Below, in pieces: positions 37,338-45,845 of a stretch of 64,000 bases of DNA. A program made the translations under genes and the position numbers. Numbering within the stretch: the first letter of the stretch is position 1; every line of letters starts with the position of its first letter. The DNA is from Streptosporangium canum. Lineage in GTDB: Bacteria > Actinomycetota > Actinomycetes > Streptosporangiales > Streptosporangiaceae. The notes beneath the pieces were generated by a model. It was not told where the DNA came from. It ran no database searches and was given only the letters and a program-made list of their open reading frames with translations. The stretch covers positions 124,001-188,000 of the forward strand of contig NZ_FOQY01000003.1 in NCBI RefSeq assembly GCF_900113865.1, read 5' to 3'.

Positions 37338-37460
37338 GTGCCGGGTGAGGGGCGGCCTACGCACGGGCCGTGCAAGGAACGGTCTACGCCGGGTGCCCCG
37401 TCTCGCGGATCGGCTCGCCGTACATCCGCGAGACATCGGGGCCCGGGAACCTCCGGCGGG

Positions 37461-37658
37461 TCAGCGGCGGCGGACGCCGTACTCCCGGCGCATCTCGGCC
37501 ACGGTGTCCAGGATCTCGTCCTGGGTCCTGAGCAGCTTCGCCTCGGCCTCCTCGGTCCGCCCCTCGGCCACCAGCCGGCGGTTGCCGGTCCGGTTGCCCA
37601 GCTTCCGCTTGGCCCTGGCCTTCATCTCACGCAGATTGAGCTTCTCGATGAGACCCAC
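37461..37658 (-). CDS. Small basic CsbD-like protein
   Basis: 65 residues from a GTG with GGAG eight bases upstream; a GTG three codons earlier abuts the GGAG and is unlikely. The sequence is highly charged and helical ('MKARAKRKLGNRTGNRRLV', 'AEGRTEEAEAK') and resembles the CsbD general-stress family pattern of 'GKLTGN..LEAEGK'. CsbD proteins are small stress-induced proteins of unknown biochemical role. Stands alone. Confidence 0.55.
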   Translation of the reverse strand: MGLIEKLNLREMKARAKRKLGNRTGNRRLVAEGRTEEAEAKLLRTQDEILDTVAEMRREYGVRRR

Positions 37659-37858
37659 GATCCACACTCCTTCGGCAGGCAGGACCGTCGACTGCCCGGC
37701 GGATCCCCGAATATGCGTCCCAGGATTTTTCCGCTCCCTCTTGTCACAGCCGCGTCACAGGCTTGATCTCAGCCGTCCGATCTGGCGACGAGCACACGCG
37801 GAGGCCCTTGACCGGCCCGTGGACAAGCGGGTGAGAGGACACCCGCCCGAGATCCCGG

Positions 37859-38110
37859 ATGAACACGATCGAGATGGGCCGGGGCTTCCGGAGTCGCCCG
37901 ACGATTATTTCTTTCGACTACGACGCACCCCAGGGCCCAGATTACTTCGAGGTCGGGGACTGCCTTCCTCGCACGCTGGACATTTCCGAAAACGTCGAGG
38001 GCAGCGTCTACCCACTCAACCCGCACATCCTCGCCTCCGGCGATGAGCGGGAGGCGTGGTATCTCGACACCACATACATACTCGACGCGATCCGCTTCCG
38101 GTCATTCTGA
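37859..38110 (+). CDS. Hypothetical protein, possibly a gene fragment
   Basis: 83 residues with normal-looking composition ('DYFEVGDCLPRTLDIS', 'AWYLDTTYILDAIRFR') but no recognised domain and no good ribosome-binding site. The local base composition is less GC-rich than its neighbours. A minus-strand frame over part of the same DNA looks less protein-like. It may be the tail of a longer lost gene. The remaining part of the 37.66-38.15 kb gap shows nothing else. Confidence 0.3.
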   Translation: MNTIEMGRGFRSRPTIISFDYDAPQGPDYFEVGDCLPRTLDISENVEGSVYPLNPHILASGDEREAWYLDTTYILDAIRFRSF

Positions 38111-38153
38111 TATCTGATGGAAGACGCGGCCTCCGGTGGCGTGTTCCGCCCCT

Positions 38154-38396
38154 TTACTCGCCGTGCCACGAGCGCCTGGCTTCGTCCAGATCCGCTTCGG
38201 TCAGAGGAGCGACCCTGCTCTCGTGGTCCTCCACGATCTCCTGAGCTTTCAGAAGCGCGAGTCCGTACTCGACCGCCTGATCGACGAAGTGGGAGAACCC
38301 GCGAGGGCCTGTCCGGGTCTCGACCTCCTCAGCCACAGATCGGCGCAGAGTCACCGACTTCTTGATCGTTGGATCCGCGGGCTGAGGTAGGGCCAT
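38154..38396 (-). CDS. Ribbon-helix-helix antitoxin-like protein, orphan
   Basis: 80 residues. The N-terminal part ('IKKSVTLRRSVAEEVETRTG', 'GFSHFVDQAVEYGLALLK') has the strand-helix-helix pattern of CopG/Arc-type antitoxins. The acidic C-terminus ('LTEADLDEARRSWHGE') would be the toxin-wrapping tail. No PIN, RelE or MazF toxin follows in the expected downstream position, so it appears to be an orphan antitoxin or a stand-alone regulator. Confidence 0.6.
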   Translation of the reverse strand: MALPQPADPTIKKSVTLRRSVAEEVETRTGPRGFSHFVDQAVEYGLALLKAQEIVEDHESRVAPLTEADLDEARRSWHGE

Positions 38397-38450
38397 GTCC
38401 CGACAATGCCACCGCCAGTGGCATAGCCGGCGTCTCTTTCCGGTCTTCCG

Positions 38451-39152
38451 TCAGTCGGGGTCGGGGACGTCGTCGTAGTCGGCGCCGTACTCGGCGTCGC
38501 CCTCGTCGGCCCGGCGGAGCTTGATGTCCTCCACCCAGGCGTAGGAGAACCGCCTGATCTCGGCGATCCGATCCTCGTCCACCCCGTAGGCCTCGAACTC
38601 CTCGTCCGCGATCAGGTCGACGAACTCCAGCCGCATCACCAGCTCGGCGAGGGAGAACTCCTCGTTGTGCAGGCGGGCGAGATGCTCGAACTCGCGGAAG
38701 CCGTACAGGTGGGAGACCGACGCGATGTCGATGACGTCGCGGGCGAGGCTGCGCTCGTGCAGGGCCCGCATCTTCAGCCCCACCGCGTCGTCCAGGGAGA
38801 CGACGGACAGGTCTCCGACGATCACGGGCTGCTGCTGGAAGGCCTCCCGCAGCAGGTCGAACTCGCAGCTCTGCTCGGTCACCGGATCGCTGACCACCAG
38901 GCGGCCCATCCGCGGCGTGACCTCGACCACGGTGACCTCCAGGCCGGCCGCCCCCAGCGCCTCGGCGACCCCGTCGGCGACCTCGGGCAGCGGCGTCTCG
39001 GCGGCGGTGGCGAAGTCGAGGTCGTTGCTGGGGCGGTGGGTGAAGCCGTGGGCGTTCATGGCGTAGCCGCCGGCCAGGACCAGGCCGAACCGGGCGCAGA
39101 CCGGCAGCACGGCCTGGAGCATCCGCTGCTGGAAGGGAGGCAGGAGCATCAT
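38451..39152 (-). CDS. AbiEii/AbiGii toxin-family-like nucleotidyltransferase
   Basis: 233 residues. The start ATG overlaps the stop of the upstream small gene as ATGA. N-terminal motif 'FGLVLAGGYAMNAHGF', then 'RPSNDLDFAT', matches the GG-x9-15-DxD nucleotidyltransferase signature; 'SLARDVIDIASVSHLYGF' resembles the later helical part of AbiEii-like proteins. AbiEii toxins are NTP transferases that act on tRNA or other targets and normally pair with a winged-helix AbiEi antitoxin. Here the partner is a different 106-residue protein. The C-terminus is very acidic. Confidence 0.7.
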   Translation of the reverse strand: MMLLPPFQQRMLQAVLPVCARFGLVLAGGYAMNAHGFTHRPSNDLDFATAAETPLPEVADGVAEALGAAGLEVTVVEVTPRMGRLVVSDPVTEQSCEFDLLREAFQQQPVIVGDLSVVSLDDAVGLKMRALHERSLARDVIDIASVSHLYGFREFEHLARLHNEEFSLAELVMRLEFVDLIADEEFEAYGVDEDRIAEIRRFSYAWVEDIKLRRADEGDAEYGADYDDVPDPD

Positions 39153-39469
39153 TCCCACCCCAGCGCGGCGATCTTGCCCTCCCAGGCTCTGCGGTAACCG
39201 GGCCCGAGGCCCCGGCGCAGGGTGGGCCAGTCGGCGACCAGGAGCCCGGCGTTCAGATAGGACTCGGCGTCGCTCCGGCCGCCGCCGGTGATGACCGCGC
39301 GGTACAGGCTCATCCGCAGCAGCGGGTCCAGCAGGTCGAACTCGGTGAGCCCCGACCAGCCGAGGTGGACGGGCAGGGTGACCACTCCCGTGGCCGGGCC
39401 GCGCAGGTCCGCCAGGGAGTCGGGGACCCGTCGCTCGACACCGTCCCAGCGGGATGGAAGGGCACTCAC
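39149..39469 (-). CDS. Small protein coupled to the AbiEii-like gene
   Basis: 106 residues, GTG start, translationally coupled to the nucleotidyltransferase gene by a 4-nt overlap. I do not recognise a domain. Features are 'LTEFDLLDPLLRMSLYRAVI', 'DAESYLNAGLLVADWPTLRR' and an aromatic C-terminus. It has no winged-helix pattern like AbiEi. The position suggests a cognate neutralising or regulatory partner, by inference only. Confidence 0.6.
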   Translation of the reverse strand: MSALPSRWDGVERRVPDSLADLRGPATGVVTLPVHLGWSGLTEFDLLDPLLRMSLYRAVITGGGRSDAESYLNAGLLVADWPTLRRGLGPGYRRAWEGKIAALGWE

Positions 39470-39491
39470 GCCTCCCAGTATGCCCGTCCGC

Positions 39492-40271
39492 TCACCGCCG
39501 GATCCTGCGGCGGGTGGAGGGCAGGTCGTGGCGTCCGGAGACGAACTCCTGGAAGGCGATCTTGGCGCGGATCACCGGGCGGCGCCAGCGCTCCTCGCGG
39601 CGCTCGGCCCTGGCCATCTGGCGGGGCCGGGGACGCCGGGCGCCGGGCGCCATGAACCAGTGGGCCCAGGGCGATCCCGGGCGGGCCAGCCGCAGGGCGC
39701 CGGGGATCAGCAGGACGGGGACGAACAGGCCCGCCAGGCCGGTCCAGATCTTCCCCTTGAGCAGGGTGACCACCGCGAGCGCGAGGTTGAGCACGATGAC
39801 CCCGGCCGTGAGCCACGTCCCCTGCGGCGTGCCGTCGGAGCGTTCCCAGCCGAGCGGGCGCAGGCCGAGCAGGAGCAGGCCGGTGATCGCGATCGCGATG
39901 AACACCGCGTCGACGGACGTGCGGCCCTCCGCCTCCCAGTAGACGTCGTGCAGGTGCAGGATCAGCGCGAACTCGTCCAGGATCAGGGCGGCGCCGATGC
40001 CGAAGACGGCCGCCGTCACGGCGTACCAGGTCTGCGAGATGCCCGACACGATCAGCCCCGACACCCCGCCGAGCATGGTCAGCACCACGCCGAACACCAC
40101 GTGGTGGATGTGCATCTCACCGACGTTGACGTTGCGGAACCAGCCGATCTTGGCTCGGATGAGCCGGACGTTGATCCGGGTGAACACGAAGGCGCCGATC
40201 AGCGCGACGAAGAAACAGAACAGCGGAAGCCGCCCTGTGTCCACGATTCTTTGCCGTAACAGATCCCCCAC
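39492..40271 (-). CDS. Integral membrane protein with HIHH motif
   Basis: 259 residues, GTG start, six to seven predicted membrane helices. A conserved-looking 'GEMHIHHVVFGVVLTML' segment and 'ILDEFALILHLHDVYW' place several His and acidic residues in or near the membrane, which could bind metal or haem. The C-terminal 60 residues are Arg-rich and cytoplasmic. Function unknown; only 12 nt separate it from the GntR gene upstream. Confidence 0.75.
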   Translation of the reverse strand: MGDLLRQRIVDTGRLPLFCFFVALIGAFVFTRINVRLIRAKIGWFRNVNVGEMHIHHVVFGVVLTMLGGVSGLIVSGISQTWYAVTAAVFGIGAALILDEFALILHLHDVYWEAEGRTSVDAVFIAIAITGLLLLGLRPLGWERSDGTPQGTWLTAGVIVLNLALAVVTLLKGKIWTGLAGLFVPVLLIPGALRLARPGSPWAHWFMAPGARRPRPRQMARAERREERWRRPVIRAKIAFQEFVSGRHDLPSTRRRIRR

Positions 40272-40283
40272 TGTTCCACCAGA

Positions 40284-41003
40284 TTATGCGAGAAACCCTC
40301 GCAACAAGGCTGCTGTCCCCTCAAGATGTTCGGCGACCGCCCGTCGCGCGGCCTCGGGGTCCCCGGCCAGGATGGCCGTGACGATCGCCTCGTGCTGGGC
40401 GGCGGCGTGCTCGATGTTGCGCTGCAGGACGGGGATCGCGTTGAGCAGGTCGGTGACCCGGAGTCTGGCGTCGGCGCAGGTCGCGGCGAGCAGCGCGGAG
40501 CCGGTCAGCTCGGCGATGGCCAGGTGGAAGGCCGTGTCGAGGCGGCGGTAGTCGTCGGGCCCGGCCGAGTTGACCTCGCGCAGGCGCTGCCGCAGCGCGT
40601 CGCGCCGCGCCGCGTCCAGCTCCGCGGTGGCCAGCACCTGGGCGGCGCCGCACTCCACGGCCATCCGGAAGGTGAGCGCGTCGGCCAGGTCGTCGTCGCC
40701 CATGTCGGCCACGGCCCTGCGCAGGTCCCCCTGGCGCGGGCGGGGCGGGGCGTAGGTGACGAAGGCGCCGCCGTACCTGCCGCGCCGCACGGTGAGGTAG
40801 CCCGCCTCCTGCAGCGCGCGGATGGCCTCGCGCAGGGTGACCCTGCTGATCCCGAGCTGCACCGCCAGCTCCCGCTCCGGCGGCAGCTTCTCGGTCACCA
40901 CCCCGAGTTTGATCGCCTGGAGCAGGCGTTCCACGGTCTCCTCGAACGCGTTCCCCGCACGCACCGGCCGCAGCACGGTCGTCAGTCGCGGCGACTCGTC
41001 CAA
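40284..41003 (-). CDS. GntR-family (FadR/FCD subfamily) transcriptional regulator
   Basis: About 239 residues if translation starts at the TTG preceded by GGAGG and a 5-nt spacer; a TTG (41024) and GTGs (41015, 41009) further upstream are alternatives. Winged helix 'PPERELAVQLGISRVTLREA', 'GYLTVRRGRYGGAFV', then an FCD effector domain with 'DTAFHLAIAELTG' and 'QHEAIVTAILAGDPEAARRA' carrying probable metal-binding His. It diverges from the amine-utilisation cluster and presumably represses it until an intermediate binds. Confidence 0.85.
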   Translation of the reverse strand: MDESPRLTTVLRPVRAGNAFEETVERLLQAIKLGVVTEKLPPERELAVQLGISRVTLREAIRALQEAGYLTVRRGRYGGAFVTYAPPRPRQGDLRRAVADMGDDDLADALTFRMAVECGAAQVLATAELDAARRDALRQRLREVNSAGPDDYRRLDTAFHLAIAELTGSALLAATCADARLRVTDLLNAIPVLQRNIEHAAAQHEAIVTAILAGDPEAARRAVAEHLEGTAALLRGFLA

Positions 41004-41089
41004 TCTCACCTCCACCCTTGACAAAGGATCCTCACATAGAACTCAATGGTCTGACACTAGCCCAATAAGGCTCCGGCGAGGAGGGCGGC

Positions 41090-42433
41090 GTGGAGGTCAG
41101 CGAGCTTCGCGACGAGGTGGGGGCGGGACGGATCGACACCGTGCTGCTGGCGATCGTCGACATGCAGGGCCGCCTGCAGGGGAAACGGCTGTCCGCGCGC
41201 TATTTCCTGGAGGAGGTGCTGCACCACGCCTCCGAGGGGTGCAACTACCTGCTCGCGGTGGACGTCGACATGAACACCGTGGACGGCTACGCGATGTCGT
41301 CGTGGGAGCGGGGATACGGCGACTTCGTGATGCGGCCCGACCTGTCCACCCTGCGCCGGGTGCCGTGGCTGGAGGGCACCGCCCTGGTGATGGCCGACCT
41401 GCGGTGGGAGGACGGCTCGGACGTGACCGCCTCGCCCAGGCAGATCCTGCGCCGGCAGCTCGCCAGGCTGGACGAGCGGGGCTGGGGCGCGTTCGTCGGG
41501 ACCGAGCTGGAGTTCGTGGTCTACGACGACACCTACGAGGAGGCCTGGCGGCGCGCCTACCGGGACCTGACCCCGGCCAACCTCTACAACGTCGACTACT
41601 CCCTCCTCGGCACCTCCAGGGTCGAGCCGCTGCTGCGCAGGATCCGGCTCGGCATGGAGGGCGCCGGGATGTACGTCGAGTCCGCCAAGGGCGAGTGCAA
41701 CCTCGGCCAGCACGAGATCGCCTTCCGCTTCGCGGGCGCGCTCACCAGCTGCGACAACCACGCCGTGTACAAGAACGGCGCCAAGGAGATCGCCTCCCAG
41801 GAGGGCATGTCGATCACCTTCATGGCCAAGCCGAACCAGCGCGAGGGCAACTCCTGCCACATCCACATCTCCCTCCGCGACGGGGCGGGGAAGCCGGTCA
41901 TGGCCGGGGCCGGGCCGTACGGGCTGTCGAAGACCGGCGAGCACTTCATCGCCGGTCAGCTCGCCCGCATGCGCGAGCTGACCCTGCTCTACGCCCCCAA
42001 CATCAACTCCTACAAGCGGTACGTGCCGGGCAGCTTCGCCCCCACCGCGGTCAAGTGGGGCGTGGACAACCGCACCTGCGCGCTGCGGCTGGTCGGCCAC
42101 GGGCCGTCGCTGCGGATCGAGAACCGGGTGCCCGGCGGCGACGTCAACCCCTACCTGGCGGTCTCGGCACTGGTCGCGGCCGGGCTGTACGGCATCGAGA
42201 ACGAGCTGCCGCTCGAGGAGCCGCTCACCGGGAACGCCTACACCTCGGGCGCGGAGACCGTGCCGCACACGCTCCGCGACGCGCTGGAGCTGTGGGAGGG
42301 CTCCAAGACGGCCCGCGACGCCTTCGGCGAGGACGTCGTGACGCACTACGCGAACAACGCCCGGGTCGAGCTGACCGCCTTCGACGCGGCGGTCACCGAC
42401 TGGGAGCTGTTCCGGGGATTCGAACGGATGTGA
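41090..42433 (+). CDS. Glutamine-synthetase-family gamma-glutamyl-amine ligase (GlnA3/GlnA4/PuuA-like)
   Basis: 447 residues, GTG start with GAGGAGG. GS-fold motifs: 'GTELEFVVYDDTY', 'KGECNLGQHEIAFRFA', 'GNSCHIHISL', 'NINSYKRYVPGSFAP' and 'RIENRVPGGDVNPYLA'. The N-terminus ('VDMQGRLQGKRLSARYF') is of the PuuA type, not housekeeping GlnA. Such enzymes attach glutamate through its gamma-carboxyl to amines. Followed by ALDH, SDR and a gamma-glutamyl hydrolase but no amine oxidase. An amino-alcohol such as ethanolamine therefore fits better than putrescine; this is inference from gene content. Confidence 0.88.
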   Translation: MEVSELRDEVGAGRIDTVLLAIVDMQGRLQGKRLSARYFLEEVLHHASEGCNYLLAVDVDMNTVDGYAMSSWERGYGDFVMRPDLSTLRRVPWLEGTALVMADLRWEDGSDVTASPRQILRRQLARLDERGWGAFVGTELEFVVYDDTYEEAWRRAYRDLTPANLYNVDYSLLGTSRVEPLLRRIRLGMEGAGMYVESAKGECNLGQHEIAFRFAGALTSCDNHAVYKNGAKEIASQEGMSITFMAKPNQREGNSCHIHISLRDGAGKPVMAGAGPYGLSKTGEHFIAGQLARMRELTLLYAPNINSYKRYVPGSFAPTAVKWGVDNRTCALRLVGHGPSLRIENRVPGGDVNPYLAVSALVAAGLYGIENELPLEEPLTGNAYTSGAETVPHTLRDALELWEGSKTARDAFGEDVVTHYANNARVELTAFDAAVTDWELFRGFERM

Positions 42434-42435
42434 GC

Positions 42436-43782
42436 ATGAAGATCATCAATCCCGCGACCGAAGAGGTGCTCGCCGAGGTCGGGTCCGCGGACGCCGCCGA
42501 GGTGGACCGGGCGGTGGAACGCGCCACGCGCGCCTTCGCCACCTGGCGGAACGTCGGCCCGGGGGACCGTGCCCGGCTGCTGCGCGCCTTCGCCTCCCTG
42601 GTGGAGGAGCACGCCGAGGAGCTGGCCCAGCTGGAGATCGCCAACGCCGGGCACACGGTCGGCAACGCCCGCTGGGAGGCGGGCAACGTCCGTGACGTGC
42701 TGAACTTCTACGCCGGGGCGCCCGAGCGCAACCACGGCAGGCAGATCCCGGTGTCCGGCGGGCTGGACGTCACCTTCCGCGAGCCGCTGGGCGTCGTCGG
42801 CGTCATCGTGCCGTGGAACTTCCCGATGGTCATCATGACCTGGGGGGTGGCCCCCGCGCTGGCCGCGGGGAACACGGTGATCGTCAAGCCCGCCGAGTGG
42901 ACGCCGCTGACCGCGCTGCGGCTGGCGGAGCTGGCCCTCGCGGCCGGCCTCCCCGAGGGGGTGCTCCAGGTCCTGCCCGGGGCCGGGGAGGTCGCGGGGG
43001 CCCGGCTGGTCGACCACCCCGGCGTGGCGAAGATCGTGTTCACCGGCTCGACCGAGATCGGCAAGGAGATCGCCGCCAAGTGCGCCGCGCAGGTCAAGCG
43101 GATCACGCTGGAGCTGGGCGGCAAGAGCGCCAACGTGGTCTTCGCCGACGCCGACCTGGAGAAGGCCGCCGCGACCGCGCCGTACGCGGTGTTCGACAAC
43201 GCCGGCCAGGACTGCTGCGCGCGCTCCCGCATCCTGGTCGAGCGCACGGTCTACGACGACTTCCTGGAACGGCTCGCGGCGGCGGTGCTGAAGGTCAGGG
43301 TCGGCGACCCGCGCGAGGAGGGCACCGAGATGGGCCCGCTGATCAGCGCCGAGCACCGGGACCGGGTCGCCTCCTACGTCACCGGGCCGGTCCACCTGCA
43401 GGGGCCGTGCCCGCCGGGTCCGGGCTTCTGGTTCCCTGCGACGGTCCTGACCCCCGGCCGCCTCGACGACCCGGCCTTCACCGAGGAGATCTTCGGGCCG
43501 GTGGTGTCGGTGGTCCCGTTCGACGGCGAGGCCGACGCCGTACGGATCGCCAACGACACCAGGTACGGCCTCAGCGGTTCCATCTGGACCAGGGACGTCG
43601 GCCGCGCGCTGCGGGTGGCGCGGGCGGTCGAGGCGGGCAACCTCAGCGTGAACTCCCATTCGAGCGTCCGCTACTGGACGCCGTTCGGCGGCTTCAAGCA
43701 GTCCGGGCTCGGCCGCGAGCTGGGCCCCGACGCCCTGTCCGCGTTCACCGAGACCAAGAACGTCTTCATTTCGGAGGATTGA
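42436..43782 (+). CDS. NAD-dependent aldehyde dehydrogenase
   Basis: 448 residues, ATG 2 nt after the ligase stop. 'VIVPWNFPMVIMTWG', 'TGSTEIGKEIA', catalytic Glu in 'TLELGGKSANVVFADADLE', catalytic Cys in 'FDNAGQDCCARSRILVE', and 'EEIFGPVVSV'. Slightly shorter than typical ALDHs (475-495), mainly before 'FWFPATVL'. Position implies oxidation of a gamma-glutamylamino-aldehyde to the acid, the PuuC-equivalent step. Confidence 0.93.
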   Translation: MKIINPATEEVLAEVGSADAAEVDRAVERATRAFATWRNVGPGDRARLLRAFASLVEEHAEELAQLEIANAGHTVGNARWEAGNVRDVLNFYAGAPERNHGRQIPVSGGLDVTFREPLGVVGVIVPWNFPMVIMTWGVAPALAAGNTVIVKPAEWTPLTALRLAELALAAGLPEGVLQVLPGAGEVAGARLVDHPGVAKIVFTGSTEIGKEIAAKCAAQVKRITLELGGKSANVVFADADLEKAAATAPYAVFDNAGQDCCARSRILVERTVYDDFLERLAAAVLKVRVGDPREEGTEMGPLISAEHRDRVASYVTGPVHLQGPCPPGPGFWFPATVLTPGRLDDPAFTEEIFGPVVSVVPFDGEADAVRIANDTRYGLSGSIWTRDVGRALRVARAVEAGNLSVNSHSSVRYWTPFGGFKQSGLGRELGPDALSAFTETKNVFISED

Positions 43783-43787
43783 CAGCC

Positions 43788-44552
43788 ATGCAGCGTTTGC
43801 AGGACCGGGTCGCCGTCATCACCGGCGCGGGCAGCGGGATCGGCCTGGCCACCGCCCGCCGGTTCGCCGAGGAGGGGGCCCGCGTCGTGTGCGTGGACCT
43901 GGACGAGGCGAGCGGGCCGGCGGCCGCGGCCGAGGTGGGCGGCCTGTACGTCAAGGCCGACGTCACCGTCGAGGAAGACGTCGTCCGGGCGTTCCGGACG
44001 GCGTTCGACACCTACGGCAGCGTGGACGTCGCCTTCAACAACGCGGGCATCTCGCCGCCGGAGGACGACTCGATCCTGGAGACCGGCATCGACGCCTGGC
44101 GCAGGGTGCAGGAGGTCAACCTCACCTCGGTCTACCTGTGCTGCAAGCACGCCATCCCCTACATGCGGCGCCAGGGCAAGGGGTCGATCATCAACACCGC
44201 GTCCTTCGTGGCCGTGATGGGCTCGGCCACCAGCCAGATCTCCTACACCGCCTCCAAGGGCGGGGTGCTGGCCATGTCCCGCGAGCTCGGCGTGCAGTTC
44301 GCCCGGGAGGGCATCCGGGTCAACGCCCTGTGCCCGGGACCGGTCGACACGCCGCTGCTGCGGGAACTGTTCGCCAAGGACCCCGAGCGGGCGCAGCGCC
44401 GCCTGGTGCACATCCCCCTCGGCCGGTTCGCCGAGGCCTCCGAGATCGCCGCCGCGGTGGCGTTCCTGGCCTCCGACGACGCCAGCTTCGTCACCGGGTC
44501 GGAGTTCCTGGTGGACGGCGGCATCTCGGGCGCCTACGTCACACCGCTCTGA
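43788..44552 (+). CDS. Short-chain dehydrogenase of the amine-utilisation cluster
   Basis: 254 residues. 'VITGAGSGIGLATARRFAEE', 'VAFNNAGISPP', Ser in 'NTASFVAVMG', 'YTASKGGVLAMSREL', 'CPGPVDTPLL', and C-terminal 'EFLVDGGISGAYV'. Annotators often label this class 3-oxoacyl-ACP reductase. In this operon it more likely oxidises the hydroxyl group of a gamma-glutamylated amino-alcohol to the aldehyde used by the ALDH. Five nt separate it from the ALDH gene. Confidence 0.9.
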   Translation: MQRLQDRVAVITGAGSGIGLATARRFAEEGARVVCVDLDEASGPAAAAEVGGLYVKADVTVEEDVVRAFRTAFDTYGSVDVAFNNAGISPPEDDSILETGIDAWRRVQEVNLTSVYLCCKHAIPYMRRQGKGSIINTASFVAVMGSATSQISYTASKGGVLAMSRELGVQFAREGIRVNALCPGPVDTPLLRELFAKDPERAQRRLVHIPLGRFAEASEIAAAVAFLASDDASFVTGSEFLVDGGISGAYVTPL

Positions 44553-44557
44553 CCGCT

Positions 44558-44586
44558 CCGTCCCCACCTCTCAGCCGGTGGGACGG
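44558..44586 (+). terminator. Hairpin after the SDR gene
   Basis: CCGTCCCCACC-N8-GGTGGGACGG forms a stem with one bulged C, six bases after the SDR stop. It may end or attenuate the ligase-ALDH-SDR transcript before the hydrolase gene. No U-tract. Confidence 0.55.
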
Positions 44587-44690
44587 ACAGTGGGCAGTGC
44601 CTCCCGTTGCCCACGCCATACCTTGTCGTCGATAACGTGCCGGGAGGCGGGTACGGACCCCGCGTCCCGGCATCCGGCAAGAAAGAGATC

Positions 44691-45386
44691 ATGTCCCGCC
44701 CCGTCATCGGCATCACCTGCTACGTCGAGCCCGCGAAGTTCACCGTCTGGGAGATGACCACCGCGCTCCTGCCGTACGACTACGTCGACCACGTGGTCCG
44801 CGCGGGCGGGCAGCCGGTGATCCTGCCCCCGGCGGGCGACCCCGCCGCGCTGGCGGGACGGCTGGACGGGCTGATCCTGGCCGGCGGCGGGGACGTCGAC
44901 CCGGCCCGGTACGGCGCGGCCCCGCACGAGCGGACCGGCCACGTCCGGGGTTTCCGCGACGACGCCGAGTTCGGGCTGGTACGGGCGGCCCTGGAGCGGG
45001 GCATCCCGTTCCTGGGGGTCTGCCGGGGCCTGCAGGTCCTGAACGTCGCCCTCGGCGGCAGCCTCCTCCAGCACCTGCCCGACGTGGTCGGCCACCACGA
45101 GCACGCCCCCGCCCCCGGCGGCTTCGGCCGGATGCCGGTACGGCCGGTGCCCGGCAGCCGGCTCGCCAAGATCCTCGACGTCGAGACCGCGGACGTGGCC
45201 CACTACCACCACCAGGCCGCCGACCGGCTGGGCGCGGGCCTGACCGCGACCGCCCACGCCGACGACGGCGCGGTCGAGGCGGTGGAACTGGAGGACCACC
45301 CGTTCGCCCTCGCGGTCCAGTGGCATCCCGAGGCCGACGCCGAGAGCCCGCTGTTCGAGGAGCTGGTACGGCGGAGCCGCCCCTGA
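44691..45386 (+). CDS. Class-I glutamine-amidotransferase-like gamma-glutamyl hydrolase (PuuD-like, peptidase C26)
   Basis: 231 residues. Nucleophile in 'FLGVCRGLQVLNVALGG', catalytic His/Glu in 'ALAVQWHPEADAES', N-terminal 'PVIGITCYVEP' and 'GLILAGGGDVDPARYG' typical of gamma-glutamyl-GABA hydrolase. It would release glutamate and the oxidised amine (glycine if ethanolamine was the substrate). ATG chosen because the upstream in-frame extension is unlike the family. Same strand as, and 138 bp after, the SDR gene. Confidence 0.9.
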   Translation: MSRPVIGITCYVEPAKFTVWEMTTALLPYDYVDHVVRAGGQPVILPPAGDPAALAGRLDGLILAGGGDVDPARYGAAPHERTGHVRGFRDDAEFGLVRAALERGIPFLGVCRGLQVLNVALGGSLLQHLPDVVGHHEHAPAPGGFGRMPVRPVPGSRLAKILDVETADVAHYHHQAADRLGAGLTATAHADDGAVEAVELEDHPFALAVQWHPEADAESPLFEELVRRSRP

Positions 45387-45485
45387 ACGGCCCGGCCGTC
45401 CGCGGGCCGCCTCCCGATCGCCTCCCGGCCGCCCCTGGTCGCCCCCGGAATCCCCCGAGCCGCCCAGACCCGCTCCGCACCCCTC

Positions 45486-45560
45486 GAACTTCTCCGAACC
45501 ACCCTGAACCCCTCCGGACCGCTCCGAACGACTCCGAACGGCTCCGAACGGCGAGAACAC
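45486..45560. repeat. Degenerate 10-bp tandem repeat (CTCCGAACGR)
   Basis: Several imperfect copies, the last three nearly exact, of a CTCCGAAC-based decamer lie in the gap between the hydrolase gene and the glycine riboswitch. No gene is visible here. Confidence 0.6.
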
Positions 45561-45621
45561 GCCGTCCGGGGGATTTCGCTCGGCCGGTGCGGACGGTTAG
45601 GCTGGCTACGACACCGATGAA

Positions 45622-45806
45622 TCCCGTGCGGGAGAGCGTCCTGACATCCAGACCAGGACCCCTGAAGGAGCAAGCCCTCCCCGCGAACCTCTCAAGGCAA
45701 AGGACCGTGCGGGTAGGTGCTCTCTGGAAAGTAGGCCTGGCGGCCTCGCCGAAGGTGAAAGTCCGGCAAAAACCGGGCGAAGCTCTCAGGCATCGATGAC
45801 AGAGGG
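45622..45806 (+). promoter_or_regulatory. Tandem glycine riboswitch upstream of gcvT
   Basis: Two glycine aptamers in series. The first has GCGGGAGAG, CCTGAAGGAGCAAGC and CTCTCAAGGCAAAGGACCG. The second has GCTCTCTGGAAAG, CGCCGAAGGTGAAAG and CTCTCAGGCATCGATGACAG. These match the conserved cores of the gcvT element, which turns on glycine-cleavage genes when glycine is plentiful. Downstream sequence AGGGGGA...TCCCCT could form the expression platform. The gcvT start is about 40 nt further on. A TTAGGCT at 45597-45603 may be the -10 region. Confidence 0.93.
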
Positions 45807-45845
45807 GGAGGATGCTCTCATCTGTCCCCTGCCTGAGGTGCGAAC

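Noticed and set aside
37769..38026. Minus-strand frame overlapping the hypothetical gene at 37.9 kb
   Set aside because: Composition is Arg/Pro/Ala-rich and less protein-like than the plus-strand frame; no ribosome-binding site.
41018..41046. TTGACA-based promoter for the amine-ligase gene
   Set aside because: TTGACA is present, but no acceptable -10 hexamer lies at 16-18 bp, so I did not list it.
40822..42435. Extension of the aldehyde dehydrogenase far upstream through the ligase gene
   Set aside because: It is a shadow frame of the glutamine-synthetase-like gene; the ALDH family start is the ATG 2 nt after the ligase stop.
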